Origin: an uncultured Flavobacteriaceae bacterium
GTDB lineage: Bacteria > Bacteroidota > Bacteroidia > Flavobacteriales > Flavobacteriaceae
DNA: 64,000 bases
Assembly (NCBI GenBank): GCA_947501625.1
Contig: CANMWN010000001.1
Location: 817,319 to 881,318, forward strand
Reading direction: 5' to 3'
A program made the position numbers and the translations under genes. Below are positions 25,297 to 34,866 of the stretch, piece after piece. A model generated the notes under the pieces. The model had not been told where the DNA came from and searched no databases. It was given only the letters and a program-made list of their open reading frames with translations. Position 1 is the first letter of the stretch, and each line of letters opens with the position of its first letter.

Positions 25297-26034
25297 CTAT
25301 TTCAACCAATCGTAACCTTTTGCTTCCAATTCTAATGCTAATTCTTTTCCGCCAGATTTTACAATTTTTCCATTATGTAAAACGTGTACAAAATCGGGAA
25401 CTATATAATCAAGTAATCTTTGATAGTGTGTAATTACAATAACAGCATTGTCTTTGTTTCTCAATTTGTTTACACCATTAGCAACAATCTTTAATGCATC
25501 AATATCCAAACCTGAATCGGTTTCATCAAGTATTGCCAATTTAGGCTCTAACATTGCCATTTGGAAGATTTCATTACGCTTTTTTTCTCCTCCAGAAAAC
25601 CCTTCGTTTAATGAACGAGAAAGAAACTTACGGTCCATTTCTAATAATTCAGATTTTTCACGAATCAACTTCAACATATCTTTTGCAGGAAGGTCTTCTA
25701 GCCCTTGCGCTTTACGCTTTTCGTTGATAGCAGTTTTAACAAAGTTTGTCGTACTTACTCCAGGAATTTCAACAGGATATTGAAAACTCATAAAAACACC
25801 TTTATGCGCTCTTTCGTCAGGTGAAAGTTCAAGAATGCTTTCATTATCTAACAGTATATCACCTTCAGAAACTTCATACGTTTCATTACCAGCAATTACA
25901 GAAGAGAGTGTGCTTTTTCCAGAACCATTTGGTCCCATTATCGCATGTACTTCACCTGCTTTTACGTCAAGATTAATGCCATTTAAGATACTTTTATCTT
26001 CTATTCCAGCGTGTATATTCTTTATTTGTATCAT
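25297..26034 (-). CDS. sufC: Fe-S cluster assembly ATPase SufC
   Basis: A 245-residue ABC-type ATPase. Walker A is GPNGSGKSTL, the signature is LNEGFSGGEKKRNEIFQ, and Walker B is LAILDETDSGLDIDAL, the SufC-specific form. It drives conformational change of SufBD during cluster assembly. It is located in the sufA-like/B/C/D operon. Confidence 0.97.
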   Translation of the reverse strand: MIQIKNIHAGIEDKSILNGINLDVKAGEVHAIMGPNGSGKSTLSSVIAGNETYEVSEGDILLDNESILELSPDERAHKGVFMSFQYPVEIPGVSTTNFVKTAINEKRKAQGLEDLPAKDMLKLIREKSELLEMDRKFLSRSLNEGFSGGEKKRNEIFQMAMLEPKLAILDETDSGLDIDALKIVANGVNKLRNKDNAVIVITHYQRLLDYIVPDFVHVLHNGKIVKSGGKELALELEAKGYDWLK

Positions 26035-26044
26035 TCTATATTTT

Positions 26045-27493
26045 TTATCCTACGGATCCTTCTAAACTTATTTCTAATAATTTTTGTGCCTCGACAGCAA
26101 ACTCCATTGGCAACTTGTTTAGTACTTCTTTACTAAATCCGTTTACGATTAATGCGATTGCTTTTTCAGTATCTATTCCACGTTGATTACAGTAAAATAA
26201 CTGGTCTTCACCAATTTTACTTGTAGTTGCTTCGTGTTCTATTTTTGCTGATTTATTTTTTGATTCTATATATGGAAATGTGTGAGCGCCACATTTGTTT
26301 CCCATCAATAATGAATCACATTGAGAGAAATTTCTAGCATTCTCAGCCCTAGAACCAATCTGAACAAGTCCGCGATAAGAATTCTGAGATTTCCCTGCCG
26401 ATATTCCTTTTGAGATAATGGTACTCTTGGTATTTTTCCCAAGATGAATCATTTTTGTACCTGTATCTGCTTGTTGATAGTTATTGGTAACAGCAATAGA
26501 GTAAAATTCACCAACTGAATTATTTCCTTTCAACACACAACTTGGGTATTTCCAAGTCACTGCACTTCCAGTTTCAACTTGTGTCCAAGAAATTTTAGAA
26601 TTTGTATGACAAATTCCTCTTTTGGTTACAAAATTGAATACTCCACCTTTACCATCTTTATCACCAGGAAACCAATTCTGTACCGTTGAATATTTAATTT
26701 CAGCATCATCTAATGCTATCAATTCTACAACTGCTGCATGTAATTGGTTTTCATCTCTGCTTGGCGCAGTACATCCTTCCAAATAACTTACATAACTACT
26801 TTCATCTGCAATAACAAGTGTTCTTTCAAATTGTCCTGTTCCACCTTCATTAATCCTAAAATAGGTAGAAAGTTCCATAGGACATTTCACACCTTTAGGA
26901 ATGTAACAGAATGAACCATCAGTAAAAACTGCTGAATTTAAGGCTGCGTAGAAATTGTCAGTTTTAGGAACAACTGTTCCCATATATTTTTTAACCAATT
27001 CAGGATGCTCTTGAATAGCTTCAGAAATTGGCATAAATAGAATTCCTTTTTCAGCCAATGTTTCTTTGAATGTAGTTGCTACAGATACCGAATCAACCAC
27101 AATGTCAACAGCAACTCCTGAAAGTCTTTTTTGTTCATCTATGGATATTCCTAATTTTTTAAAAGTTTCTAAAAGTTCAGGATCCACATCATCTAATGTT
27201 TTATTTGGATCTGCTGCTTTAGGAGCTGAATAATAAGCAATGTCTTGAAAATTAGGTTTTTTATAATTCACATTTGCCCATTCAGGCTCTTCCATGCTTT
27301 CCCAAATACGAAAAGCATCTAATCGCCATTCCGTCATCCATTCAGGTTCATTTTTCTTTTTAGAAATAGCACGAACTATATCTTCATTAAGCCCTTTAGG
27401 AAATGTATCTGATTCAATGTCAGTATAAAAACCGTACTCATATTCTTGAGTTTCCAGTTCTTTTTTTAAATCGTCTTCTGTATATTTTGACAT
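26045..27493 (-). CDS. sufB: Fe-S cluster assembly protein SufB
   Basis: A 482-residue scaffold subunit on which the nascent cluster forms. Characteristic blocks are [40 protein letters not shown], and the C-terminal [20 protein letters not shown] (Cys ligand region) with [13 protein letters not shown]. It lies 15 bases downstream of the sufA-like gene. Confidence 0.97.
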   Translation of the reverse strand: MSKYTEDDLKKELETQEYEYGFYTDIESDTFPKGLNEDIVRAISKKKNEPEWMTEWRLDAFRIWESMEEPEWANVNYKKPNFQDIAYYSAPKAADPNKTLDDVDPELLETFKKLGISIDEQKRLSGVAVDIVVDSVSVATTFKETLAEKGILFMPISEAIQEHPELVKKYMGTVVPKTDNFYAALNSAVFTDGSFCYIPKGVKCPMELSTYFRINEGGTGQFERTLVIADESSYVSYLEGCTAPSRDENQLHAAVVELIALDDAEIKYSTVQNWFPGDKDGKGGVFNFVTKRGICHTNSKISWTQVETGSAVTWKYPSCVLKGNNSVGEFYSIAVTNNYQQADTGTKMIHLGKNTKSTIISKGISAGKSQNSYRGLVQIGSRAENARNFSQCDSLLMGNKCGAHTFPYIESKNKSAKIEHEATTSKIGEDQLFYCNQRGIDTEKAIALIVNGFSKEVLNKLPMEFAVEAQKLLEISLEGSVG

Positions 27494-27508
27494 AATTTGC
27501 TTAATTAA

Positions 27509-27838
27509 TTAAAGTGAAAACGATTCACCACAGCCGCAAGTTCTATTGGCATTTGGGTTGTTAAAAACAAATCCAGTACCATTCAATCCACCAGAATATT
27601 CAAGAGTTGTTCCTACGAGATATAAAAAACTTTTTTTGTCAACAATAATTTTTACACCATTGTCTTCAAAGACTTTATCGCCTTCTATTGAATTTTTATC
27701 AAATTTCAAATCATAAGACAAACCTGAACAACCACCACTTTTAACACCAACTCTTACATAATCAGTTGCCGCATCAAAACCATCATCGTTCATCAACTCA
27801 ACAACTTTCTTTTTTGCTATGTCTGATACTTTAATCAT
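27509..27838 (-). CDS. HesB/IscA/SufA-type iron-sulfur carrier
   Basis: A 109-residue A-type carrier. The three conserved cysteines are in GGCSGLSY and the C-terminal CGCGESF. It is the first gene of the suf operon, so sufA is a reasonable name. It accepts clusters from SufBCD and passes them to apoproteins. Confidence 0.95.
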   Translation of the reverse strand: MIKVSDIAKKKVVELMNDDGFDAATDYVRVGVKSGGCSGLSYDLKFDKNSIEGDKVFEDNGVKIIVDKKSFLYLVGTTLEYSGGLNGTGFVFNNPNANRTCGCGESFSL

Positions 27839-27875
27839 ATTAATTTACATTTAGATTAGTTCTAAATTGGTCTGC

Positions 27876-27883
27876 AAATATAG
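27876..27883 (-). promoter_or_regulatory. Candidate -7 box of the suf operon
   Basis: On the minus strand TATATTTG followed by CA matches the flavobacterial -7 pattern, 38 bases before the first suf ATG. The nearest TTG upstream is about 24 bases away, slightly too far for a typical -33 box. No IscR- or Fur-like site is evident to me. Confidence 0.4.
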
Positions 27884-27961
27884 TGACAATAAATGATTTA
27901 TTTCATCAATATTAATCAATAAAATAGATGTGATTATAGAAGAATTAGATTGTAAGTCTTT

Positions 27962-29032
27962 TTAAGGAGCTTTAAAATCAGGATTGTTAATAAATTCAAC
28001 ATCCGAAAGAGATAATAAAAAAGCTTTTAAATCTGCTTTTTCACTATCAGATAATTGAACACCACCATTATCTACAGACTTCATTAAAGGGTCAATAGTT
28101 GGAGAGTTTACAAGCCCTTCAGAATAATGATTGATAACATCATCGAGTGTTGCAAACCTACCATCGTGCATATAAGGAGCGGTAAATTTTAGGTTTCTAA
28201 GAGATGGAGATTTAAATTTGCCATCATCATTTGGATCGCCAGTTATTTTACCCAATCCTTTATCCAAAAAAGTTGCATCAAGACCATTGTTATGAAAATC
28301 ATTATCGGTCCAAAGAGGATTATTGGCGTTTCCATGGCAATGAAAACAATCACCTTTGGTTTCATCCATAAAAATATTAAATCCATTTAATTCTGATGGA
28401 GTAAGTGTAATTTCTCCCAATAAATGCTTATCAAACCTTGAATTACTAGAAATAAGTGTTCGTTGAAATTGCGCTAATGCTTTGGTAACCAAAGTTGAAT
28501 CAATTGTAGAAGTTCCAAATGCTTCCAAAAACAAGTCTGGATATTCACTGTGACTCTGAAGCGTCTGCGCAACATTTGACCAAGTATTGTGTAATTCAAT
28601 AGGATCTTTCACAGGTTCTAATGCTTGTTTTTCAAGCCCAAAAGAGCGCCCATCCCAAAAAAACTTATTGTCATAATTCCAAGCAAGATTGAATAACGGC
28701 ATAGAGTTTCTATTTCCTAGTATGCCGTCAATTCCATCACTAAAGCGATCAATATCGGTAAACGCATTTTCAGGAGCATGGCAACTTGCACAAGATTGTG
28801 TATTATTGGCTGATAAAATTGGGTCAAAAAATAACTTACGACCTAAAGCAATACCTTCTACAGTTTGAGGATTATCAGGTGGAATAATAGGAGGCAAAAT
28901 ATTATCTGCAAAAATTTTAGGAATGTCTAACGGAGAAAGAGTAGGAGAATAGGGAGTGTATGTTTCTATTCCAGTATCATTACATGAACTGAAAAGTAAC
29001 AATAAACATCCTATTTTTATCCATTTTAACAT
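27962..29032 (-). CDS. Dihaem cytochrome c peroxidase/MauG family enzyme, MbnH-like
   Basis: A 356-residue lipoprotein (lipobox LFSSC) with two c-type haem motifs, CASCH and CFHCH, plus APYMHDGRFATLDDVINHYS near the C-terminus, typical of the bacterial peroxidase/MauG family. It overlaps the stop of the MbnP-family gene (TAATG). In methanotrophs the equivalent MbnH oxidises a Trp of MbnP to kynurenine and thereby creates a copper site. The same activity here is inferred from the pairing; plain peroxidase activity remains possible. Confidence 0.88.
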   Translation of the reverse strand: MLKWIKIGCLLLLFSSCNDTGIETYTPYSPTLSPLDIPKIFADNILPPIIPPDNPQTVEGIALGRKLFFDPILSANNTQSCASCHAPENAFTDIDRFSDGIDGILGNRNSMPLFNLAWNYDNKFFWDGRSFGLEKQALEPVKDPIELHNTWSNVAQTLQSHSEYPDLFLEAFGTSTIDSTLVTKALAQFQRTLISSNSRFDKHLLGEITLTPSELNGFNIFMDETKGDCFHCHGNANNPLWTDNDFHNNGLDATFLDKGLGKITGDPNDDGKFKSPSLRNLKFTAPYMHDGRFATLDDVINHYSEGLVNSPTIDPLMKSVDNGGVQLSDSEKADLKAFLLSLSDVEFINNPDFKAP

Positions 29033-29802
29033 TAATTTAATTCTCCTAACCTAAATACAGTTCGTCCGTTTTGTCTCATCATTATTTGTGCATCATAGTT
29101 TGGCATTAATGGTGTGTCATACACATTTAAATCCCATGTGTTTGGATTTTTAAACCATTCATCGATGTTCATTTTTATTTCTAGAGTAGCATCACCAGTA
29201 GTAGTAAATCCATCTAATGTAACATCAATATAATTTTGTTCAAATACACCTGGACTTACTCTAGCAGTTCCCATATGATAAGCATAAGGGTTTTCAGTTC
29301 CTGTAGCACCATATTTACCTTCAAACTGCATAAAATGATAACCACCACCTAACATTTCTGGCCAATTCCAAGAAGCAGAATTCAAATCAGTATAAGCACC
29401 ATCAACATTGTCAGTTTCATTAAAACCAAATGTGAAAGTAGCGTTAGAAAAGTTAGCAATTGGAACATCAGAAATAGTGATAGAGGTATTGCTGTTTAGT
29501 CCTGCCAAATCAACTAAATAATAATCACTTAATTTTGTACTTGTTCCATTTGCTTGATGCAAAGTAAGATTGGAAATTAGATAGCGTAGTTTACTTATAG
29601 TTAGTTTATCTCCATTAGCATTTGCAAATACTGTATTGTCAAAATCTGCAGAAGTTACTTTTTCACCATCCCAATAATGATTAAAATTGATAGTTAAAGT
29701 ACCAAAAGTTGGTGCTGGTTCGGTATTGTCATCATCTTTATTGTCACATCCAATAAATGTTATAAAAAGAATTAGTAATATTATTTTTTTTAAGGGTTTC
29801 AT
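29032..29802 (-). CDS. MbnP family copper-associated lipoprotein
   Basis: A 256-residue lipoprotein (lipobox FIGC, then a DNKDDDN spacer). The MbnP pattern is visible: LTINFNHYWDGE at the start of the domain, LTISKLRYLISNLTL, the FGFNETDN segment, and the HFMQFEGKY block. Several Trp residues (in HYWDG, SWNWPEM, DEWF) are candidates for oxidation by the dihaem enzyme encoded next. It overlaps that gene by one base and follows a repeat lipoprotein gene by 10 bases. Confidence 0.85.
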   Translation of the reverse strand: MKPLKKIILLILFITFIGCDNKDDDNTEPAPTFGTLTINFNHYWDGEKVTSADFDNTVFANANGDKLTISKLRYLISNLTLHQANGTSTKLSDYYLVDLAGLNSNTSITISDVPIANFSNATFTFGFNETDNVDGAYTDLNSASWNWPEMLGGGYHFMQFEGKYGATGTENPYAYHMGTARVSPGVFEQNYIDVTLDGFTTTGDATLEIKMNIDEWFKNPNTWDLNVYDTPLMPNYDAQIMMRQNGRTVFRLGELN

Positions 29803-29812
29803 AAGTAATAAG

Positions 29813-31153
29813 TTATTTAATATTTATTATAAGTAGATCTGAAAAGCCTTTATTTTCAGTAATATCATTATTTGAACTCCATGATTCGCCAACAACGATA
29901 ATATTGTTGTTATTTAATTCAATGATATCGTTTGCAATATCAATTTCAGTTCCACCAATTGACTTTTGCCAAGTCACATTTCCACTTTCATTTATTTTGA
30001 GTACCCAAACATCATTATTACCTTTATTCGTTGTTAAATCATTGTTTGAACTTCTTGAACTTCCGACAATATAAAAACCACCTTCTTGCGAAGGAATTAT
30101 TGATTTTGCAGATTCAAACGAACTTCCTCCATAATTTTTTTCCCAAATCTTTTCTCCAGTTTGATTAATTTTTATTGCCCAAGTATCAGCAGAACCATAA
30201 TTAGATGAAACATCATCACTATTACTTCTAGAATCACCAACAATTATGAAATTACCATCATTAGTTTTAGTAATTGCATAGGCTTGATCAATTTCATCAC
30301 CGCCATAAGATCTTTCCCAAACCTTAGTTCCGGCTGCATCAATTTTCACTGCCCAATAATCATAAGTTCCTCTATTATTTTGAATATCTACATCAAAACT
30401 ATCAGAAGTACCTAATAAAATATAACCACCATCATCAGTAGTTGCAATATCATAAGGAGTATCAGTATTTGAGCCACCATAAAAACGCCTCCATTCCTTT
30501 GTTCCATTAGCATCCAACTTTATTGCCCAATAATCTCCACCCGCATGTCTACTTTGACTACTGTTTCTATCATTTCCTTGTTGGTTTGAAGCGGTAACAT
30601 CCAATGTTCCAGCAATTAAATATCCGCCGTCTATTGTTTGAATTGAAGAAAATGCTTGATCATTTCCAGAAAACCCAAAACTCTTTTCCCATTGAACATT
30701 TCCTGTAGCATCTAATTTTGCAACCCAATAATCATTGGATCCAAAATTTATACTTACATCTTCATCACTACTTTCGCTAAAACCAGAAATTAAATATCCA
30801 CCATCATTTGTTTGAATGATACCTTGACCTCTTTCATCATTTGTCCCTCCATAGGTGTTAGACCATTGTAATTGATTTGAGGCGTCAAATTTTAACAACC
30901 AATAATCGTAACTTTCGTTAAGTTTGTCAGTAATATCTTTATCATTACTTTGTGTGAAACCAAACACTGCATAACCACCATCATTGGTGTTGATTACAGC
31001 ATTGGCAGTTTCGTTTTTTGAACCACCAAACGTATCTACAGATTCAATTTCACCTTGAAATGAACCGCTTGTAGGTTTATCTTCTTTAGTACAACTAATA
31101 ATTGTGGTTAAAAAGAGTATATAAATATAATTAAATGGGATACTCTTATTCAT
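29813..31153 (-). CDS. Beta-propeller-like repeat lipoprotein
   Basis: A 446-residue exported protein with lipobox TIISC. From residue ~40 to the end it consists of about six repeats of roughly 60-70 residues with the theme NDGGYxIxGxSxSxDxD...DYWxxKLDAxGxxxWExxYGG. Such repeats form a propeller-like surface domain. No enzymatic motif is present. The position between the choice-of-anchor B protein and MbnP, with gaps of 3 and 10 bases, puts it in the same operon. Function unknown. Confidence 0.8.
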   Translation of the reverse strand: MNKSIPFNYIYILFLTTIISCTKEDKPTSGSFQGEIESVDTFGGSKNETANAVINTNDGGYAVFGFTQSNDKDITDKLNESYDYWLLKFDASNQLQWSNTYGGTNDERGQGIIQTNDGGYLISGFSESSDEDVSINFGSNDYWVAKLDATGNVQWEKSFGFSGNDQAFSSIQTIDGGYLIAGTLDVTASNQQGNDRNSSQSRHAGGDYWAIKLDANGTKEWRRFYGGSNTDTPYDIATTDDGGYILLGTSDSFDVDIQNNRGTYDYWAVKIDAAGTKVWERSYGGDEIDQAYAITKTNDGNFIIVGDSRSNSDDVSSNYGSADTWAIKINQTGEKIWEKNYGGSSFESAKSIIPSQEGGFYIVGSSRSSNNDLTTNKGNNDVWVLKINESGNVTWQKSIGGTEIDIANDIIELNNNNIIVVGESWSSNNDITENKGFSDLLIINIK

Positions 31154-31156
31154 TAT

Positions 31157-32809
31157 TTATTCTTTCTTCTTAATAATAAAAAGACCACCTTCTATATCAC
31201 TTACTAAAATATTACCGCTTTCAAAAAATGGATAAACATTCCAAACACCATTAAAAGCAGTATTATCATTCGCTGGGAAGGTATCAAAAAAACCAGTTTC
31301 AGTCATTGTTCCTGCAGCAATATTGGTAATATCATGCATTCTTACTCCTGCTCTGTAATTGGCTAAATAATATGTGTTTTCAACAACATATCCATTATGA
31401 TCAATTGCTTCTGTAGGACCAAAATATTCAGATAATAATACAGGGTTATCAAGGTCTAAAACATCAAAAATTAAAATTCTTGTACTGCTTACATTTCCAT
31501 CATTTTCATCTAATTCATCACCTGTAATAAAGTAACGTTGATCTTCAGTAAACCAACCTTGATGAGTATATCCTTCATTAGAATATGTCATATTAGAAAT
31601 ATGAACAGGATTCATTTTATCAGTTACATCAACAACTACAACTTCATTTGTACCAAATCTTTCTCCATTACTACCAACATATATTTCTTTTCCAGTATAG
31701 TCAGAATCTGGTCCAGAATAAGTTACAACTTGGGCGTCGTGTGTATATCCATCATTTGCATATCCTCCAGCCGCAACAGGAGTTGTAGGGTTTTGTATAT
31801 TTATAAAGTGCGCTCCACCACTAAAAGTACTGGTACCTACAGCATAAGCAAACCCAGTATCTTCATTTATTACAATGTTATGCGCGTTCCCAAATCCAGT
31901 ATAATGAGCATCTGCAGTAAATGTTTCAGGTGCATTAGTAACATTTCTTAATCTTGTTAAATCAAAAACTTGCATTCCATGCCCTGAAGCCTCACTAACA
32001 ATAAATGCATGATCTTGATATACTTTTACATCTCTCCAAATACTGTTTCCTGTTGCTGTTGGTAGTTTACCTAAATAAATCAAGTCTTCAGTATTTGATA
32101 CATCAACAAATACAGTTCCATTATTCATTCCCATTAGTGCATATTCTTTTCCAGTAGTTGGGTCTGTCCATCCCCAAGAATCACTTCCATCAACACCGCC
32201 GAATTCAGCCATAGTAATATGACCCATTAAATCATATCCATCACATGGGTAAATTCCTGCCATACCGTTTTCACAAGGGCTTAAAGGAATAACAGGATCA
32301 CAAGCATCCCCATTTCCATCACCATCTGAATCTAATTGATTTGCATTGGCAACTAAAGGACAATTGTCATCAACATCTAAAACTCCATCATTATCGTCAT
32401 CTGTATCACAAGCATCACCCATTCCATCATTGTCGGTGTCTAATTGATCAGGATTTGCTGTGTCTGGGCAATTGTCTAAGCCATCAAAAATACCATCTCC
32501 ATCAGTATCTTCACAAGCGTCACCAACACCATTGTTGTTAAAGTCTGCTTGATCTGGGTTAGGGACAGTTGGACAAATATCATCGACATCTAAAATTCCA
32601 TCATTGTCATCATCATCGTCACAAGCGTCTCCTTGACCGTCACTATCACTATCTAATTGATCCGGATTTGGAGTATCTGGGCAATTGTCTGCAGTACCTG
32701 TAATGCCATCATTATCAGGATCTGTATCGATAGTATCATCATTACACCCTAAAAAAAGAGCAAAACTCACTGTTAAAATGAATGTAAGGGAAAGAATTTT
32801 TTTAAACAT
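31157..32809 (-). CDS. Choice-of-anchor B lipoprotein with thrombospondin type 3 repeats
   Basis: A 550-residue protein with lipobox FLGC. Residues ~25-175 are calcium-binding thrombospondin type 3 repeats (DxDxDGxxDxxDNCP units with paired cysteines). Residues ~180-548 contain LVIVD-type beta-propeller repeats of the choice-of-anchor B family ([14 protein letters not shown] and similar). It is the first gene of the MbnP/MbnH operon. It is surface exposed by architecture; the ligand is unknown. Confidence 0.85.
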   Translation of the reverse strand: MFKKILSLTFILTVSFALFLGCNDDTIDTDPDNDGITGTADNCPDTPNPDQLDSDSDGQGDACDDDDDNDGILDVDDICPTVPNPDQADFNNNGVGDACEDTDGDGIFDGLDNCPDTANPDQLDTDNDGMGDACDTDDDNDGVLDVDDNCPLVANANQLDSDGDGNGDACDPVIPLSPCENGMAGIYPCDGYDLMGHITMAEFGGVDGSDSWGWTDPTTGKEYALMGMNNGTVFVDVSNTEDLIYLGKLPTATGNSIWRDVKVYQDHAFIVSEASGHGMQVFDLTRLRNVTNAPETFTADAHYTGFGNAHNIVINEDTGFAYAVGTSTFSGGAHFINIQNPTTPVAAGGYANDGYTHDAQVVTYSGPDSDYTGKEIYVGSNGERFGTNEVVVVDVTDKMNPVHISNMTYSNEGYTHQGWFTEDQRYFITGDELDENDGNVSSTRILIFDVLDLDNPVLLSEYFGPTEAIDHNGYVVENTYYLANYRAGVRMHDITNIAAGTMTETGFFDTFPANDNTAFNGVWNVYPFFESGNILVSDIEGGLFIIKKKE

Positions 32810-32994
32810 GTTAATTTTATTTAGTTAAATATTTTACTTGGTTGTATTAGTTTATAACAATTTAGGAGTGTTTTACCCTAAATTTAATAACAATAAAATT
32901 TATAAAAAAGTAACTCACTTATTGATAAAAATTATTGAATTTTGCACTTGATTAACAAATGTATTAATTTATCATCTAATAACACATTTTCAAA

Positions 32995-34044
32995 ATGTTA
33001 AAAGGTAAAAACGAAAAAAGAACTTCTTTGTCCGAATTGGGCGAGTTTGGTTTGATAAAACATTTAACGAAACATTTTACTATTAATTGTGAATCAACCG
33101 AGAAAGGTGTTGGTGATGATGCTGCTATATTGGAATTTGGAGATAAACAAACATTAGTGACTACCGATTTATTGGTTGAAGGTGTGCATTTTGATTTGGC
33201 TTACATGCCTTTAAAACATTTGGGCTATAAAGCAGTGATGGTAAATTTGTCAGATGTATATGCAATGAATGGTATTGCTAGTCAGATTACAGTATCTATT
33301 GCTATTTCTAATCGTTTTCCGTTGGAAGCAATTGAAGAGTTATATGCTGGGATTCAATTGGCATGTAAAAATTACAATGTTGATTTGGTTGGTGGTGACA
33401 CCACATCTTCAGTTACAGGATTATTAATTAGTATTACTGCAATTGGTGAAGTTAATAAGAAAGATGTAGTTTATAGAAGTGGCGCAAAGCCTAATGATTT
33501 ATTAGTAGTATCTGGAGATTTAGGCTCTGCATATCTTGGATTGCAAGTTTTGGAAAGAGAGAAGCAAGTTTTTCAAGCCAATCCAAATTCTCAACCTGAT
33601 TTAGATATGTATTCTTACATAGTTGAACGTCAATTGAAACCTGAAGCACGAAAAGATATTGTGATATTGTTGAAAGAATTGGATGTAAAACCAACTTCAA
33701 TGATTGATATTTCAGATGGATTATCTTCAGAGATTCTACACATTTGTAGTCAATCGGAAGTAGGATGTAATCTATATGAAGAAAAAATACCGTTAGATCC
33801 TCAAATGATTTCTACTTGTGAGGAATTTAATATAGATTCAACTACAGTTGCATTAAGTGGAGGAGAAGATTATGAACTACTTTTTACGATTTCTCAAGAC
33901 GATTTTCCTAAAATAAAAGCAAATCCAAACTTAACAGTTATTGGTCATATTACAGATAAAAGTGAAGGCTCCCATATCATTACTCGCGGAAATCAGAAAG
34001 TAGAACTAGTTGCGCAAGGTTGGAATTCATTGAATGAAGGCTAA
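32995..34044 (+). CDS. thiL: Thiamine-monophosphate kinase
   Basis: A 349-residue enzyme of the PurM/ThiL superfamily making thiamine diphosphate. It starts with SLSELGEFGLIKHL; GVGDDAAI, TTDLLVEGVHF and VNLSDVYAMNG are the ATP/Mg2+ motifs, and LSGGEDYELLF is near the C-terminus. It overlaps the convergent alpha/beta hydrolase by 4 bases. Confidence 0.96.
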   Translation: MLKGKNEKRTSLSELGEFGLIKHLTKHFTINCESTEKGVGDDAAILEFGDKQTLVTTDLLVEGVHFDLAYMPLKHLGYKAVMVNLSDVYAMNGIASQITVSIAISNRFPLEAIEELYAGIQLACKNYNVDLVGGDTTSSVTGLLISITAIGEVNKKDVVYRSGAKPNDLLVVSGDLGSAYLGLQVLEREKQVFQANPNSQPDLDMYSYIVERQLKPEARKDIVILLKELDVKPTSMIDISDGLSSEILHICSQSEVGCNLYEEKIPLDPQMISTCEEFNIDSTTVALSGGEDYELLFTISQDDFPKIKANPNLTVIGHITDKSEGSHIITRGNQKVELVAQGWNSLNEG

Positions 34045-34826
34045 ACAGTTGAAATAAAACTTTTTAAAGCACTCAATAATTCTTTTGGGTTTTCAATATG
34101 ACTCATATGCCCTTCGGAAAGCGAAACATGTGGGATAATATTTTTTTTAGCAAACTTTATTATTGAATCATAATCCACAACCCAATCTTTTTTGCCAATA
34201 ATAATTAATTTTTGGAAGTCGGCATTTTTATAAAATTCAGAAAAGTCATTTCGAATTCTCATACCTTCTTGCGAAGCAATATATCCTTGCAATGGAGTAT
34301 TAAACGCTTCATTTAAAGCATTTTTTAGTTCATTTTTATATTTTTCTCTGCTTTCTTCGGCAAATAAATTGGTGAACGACATTCTAACCATGTTTTCATA
34401 GTTTGTTTGCGCCATTTTGTTGGCTCTCATTCTTAATTTCTTTCGTTCATCATCATCACTTTTATAAGTAGAATTCATTAAGCAAAGCCCTTTAACAGTT
34501 TTTGGAAATAATTCCGAAAATGCTAGTGCAACATATCCGCCCATTGAATGCCCAACAAGTGTATAGCGTCTTAAATTAAGTGATTTTAAAACGGCATACA
34601 CCATTTGCGCATGGTCTTGCATTGTGTGAACATATCCTAAACATTCTGTTTTGCCATGACCTAATAAATCGATACAAATCACTCTATTTTTTTTCGACAA
34701 TTCTGGTATTAAATTATTCCACATAGTGATGTTTTCTAAAAACCCGTGAAGTAAAACAACAACAGACCCTTTACCTGTTGAGGTGAAATGCACTTTAGAA
34801 TTTTTATAGATAAAATAATTTGACAT
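34041..34826 (-). CDS. Alpha/beta-fold hydrolase
   Basis: A 261-residue cytoplasmic hydrolase. The nucleophile elbow is VGHSMGGYVALAF (Ser near 95), the oxyanion region LLHGFLENITMW, and the probable Asp and His lie in KKDWVVD and EGHMSHIENP. The start is set at ATG 34826 rather than TTG 34832. The substrate cannot be told. Confidence 0.88.
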   Translation of the reverse strand: MSNYFIYKNSKVHFTSTGKGSVVVLLHGFLENITMWNNLIPELSKKNRVICIDLLGHGKTECLGYVHTMQDHAQMVYAVLKSLNLRRYTLVGHSMGGYVALAFSELFPKTVKGLCLMNSTYKSDDDERKKLRMRANKMAQTNYENMVRMSFTNLFAEESREKYKNELKNALNEAFNTPLQGYIASQEGMRIRNDFSEFYKNADFQKLIIIGKKDWVVDYDSIIKFAKKNIIPHVSLSEGHMSHIENPKELLSALKSFISTV

Positions 34827-34866
34827 AGGCAAAAAGTAACTATCTTGGCGAAGATATTTTTAAAAA

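Noticed and set aside
31538-31951. 137-codon plus-strand ORF within the choice-of-anchor B gene
   Set aside because: It is a shadow of the opposite-strand repeats, rich in Ile/Ser/Tyr from complementary codons.
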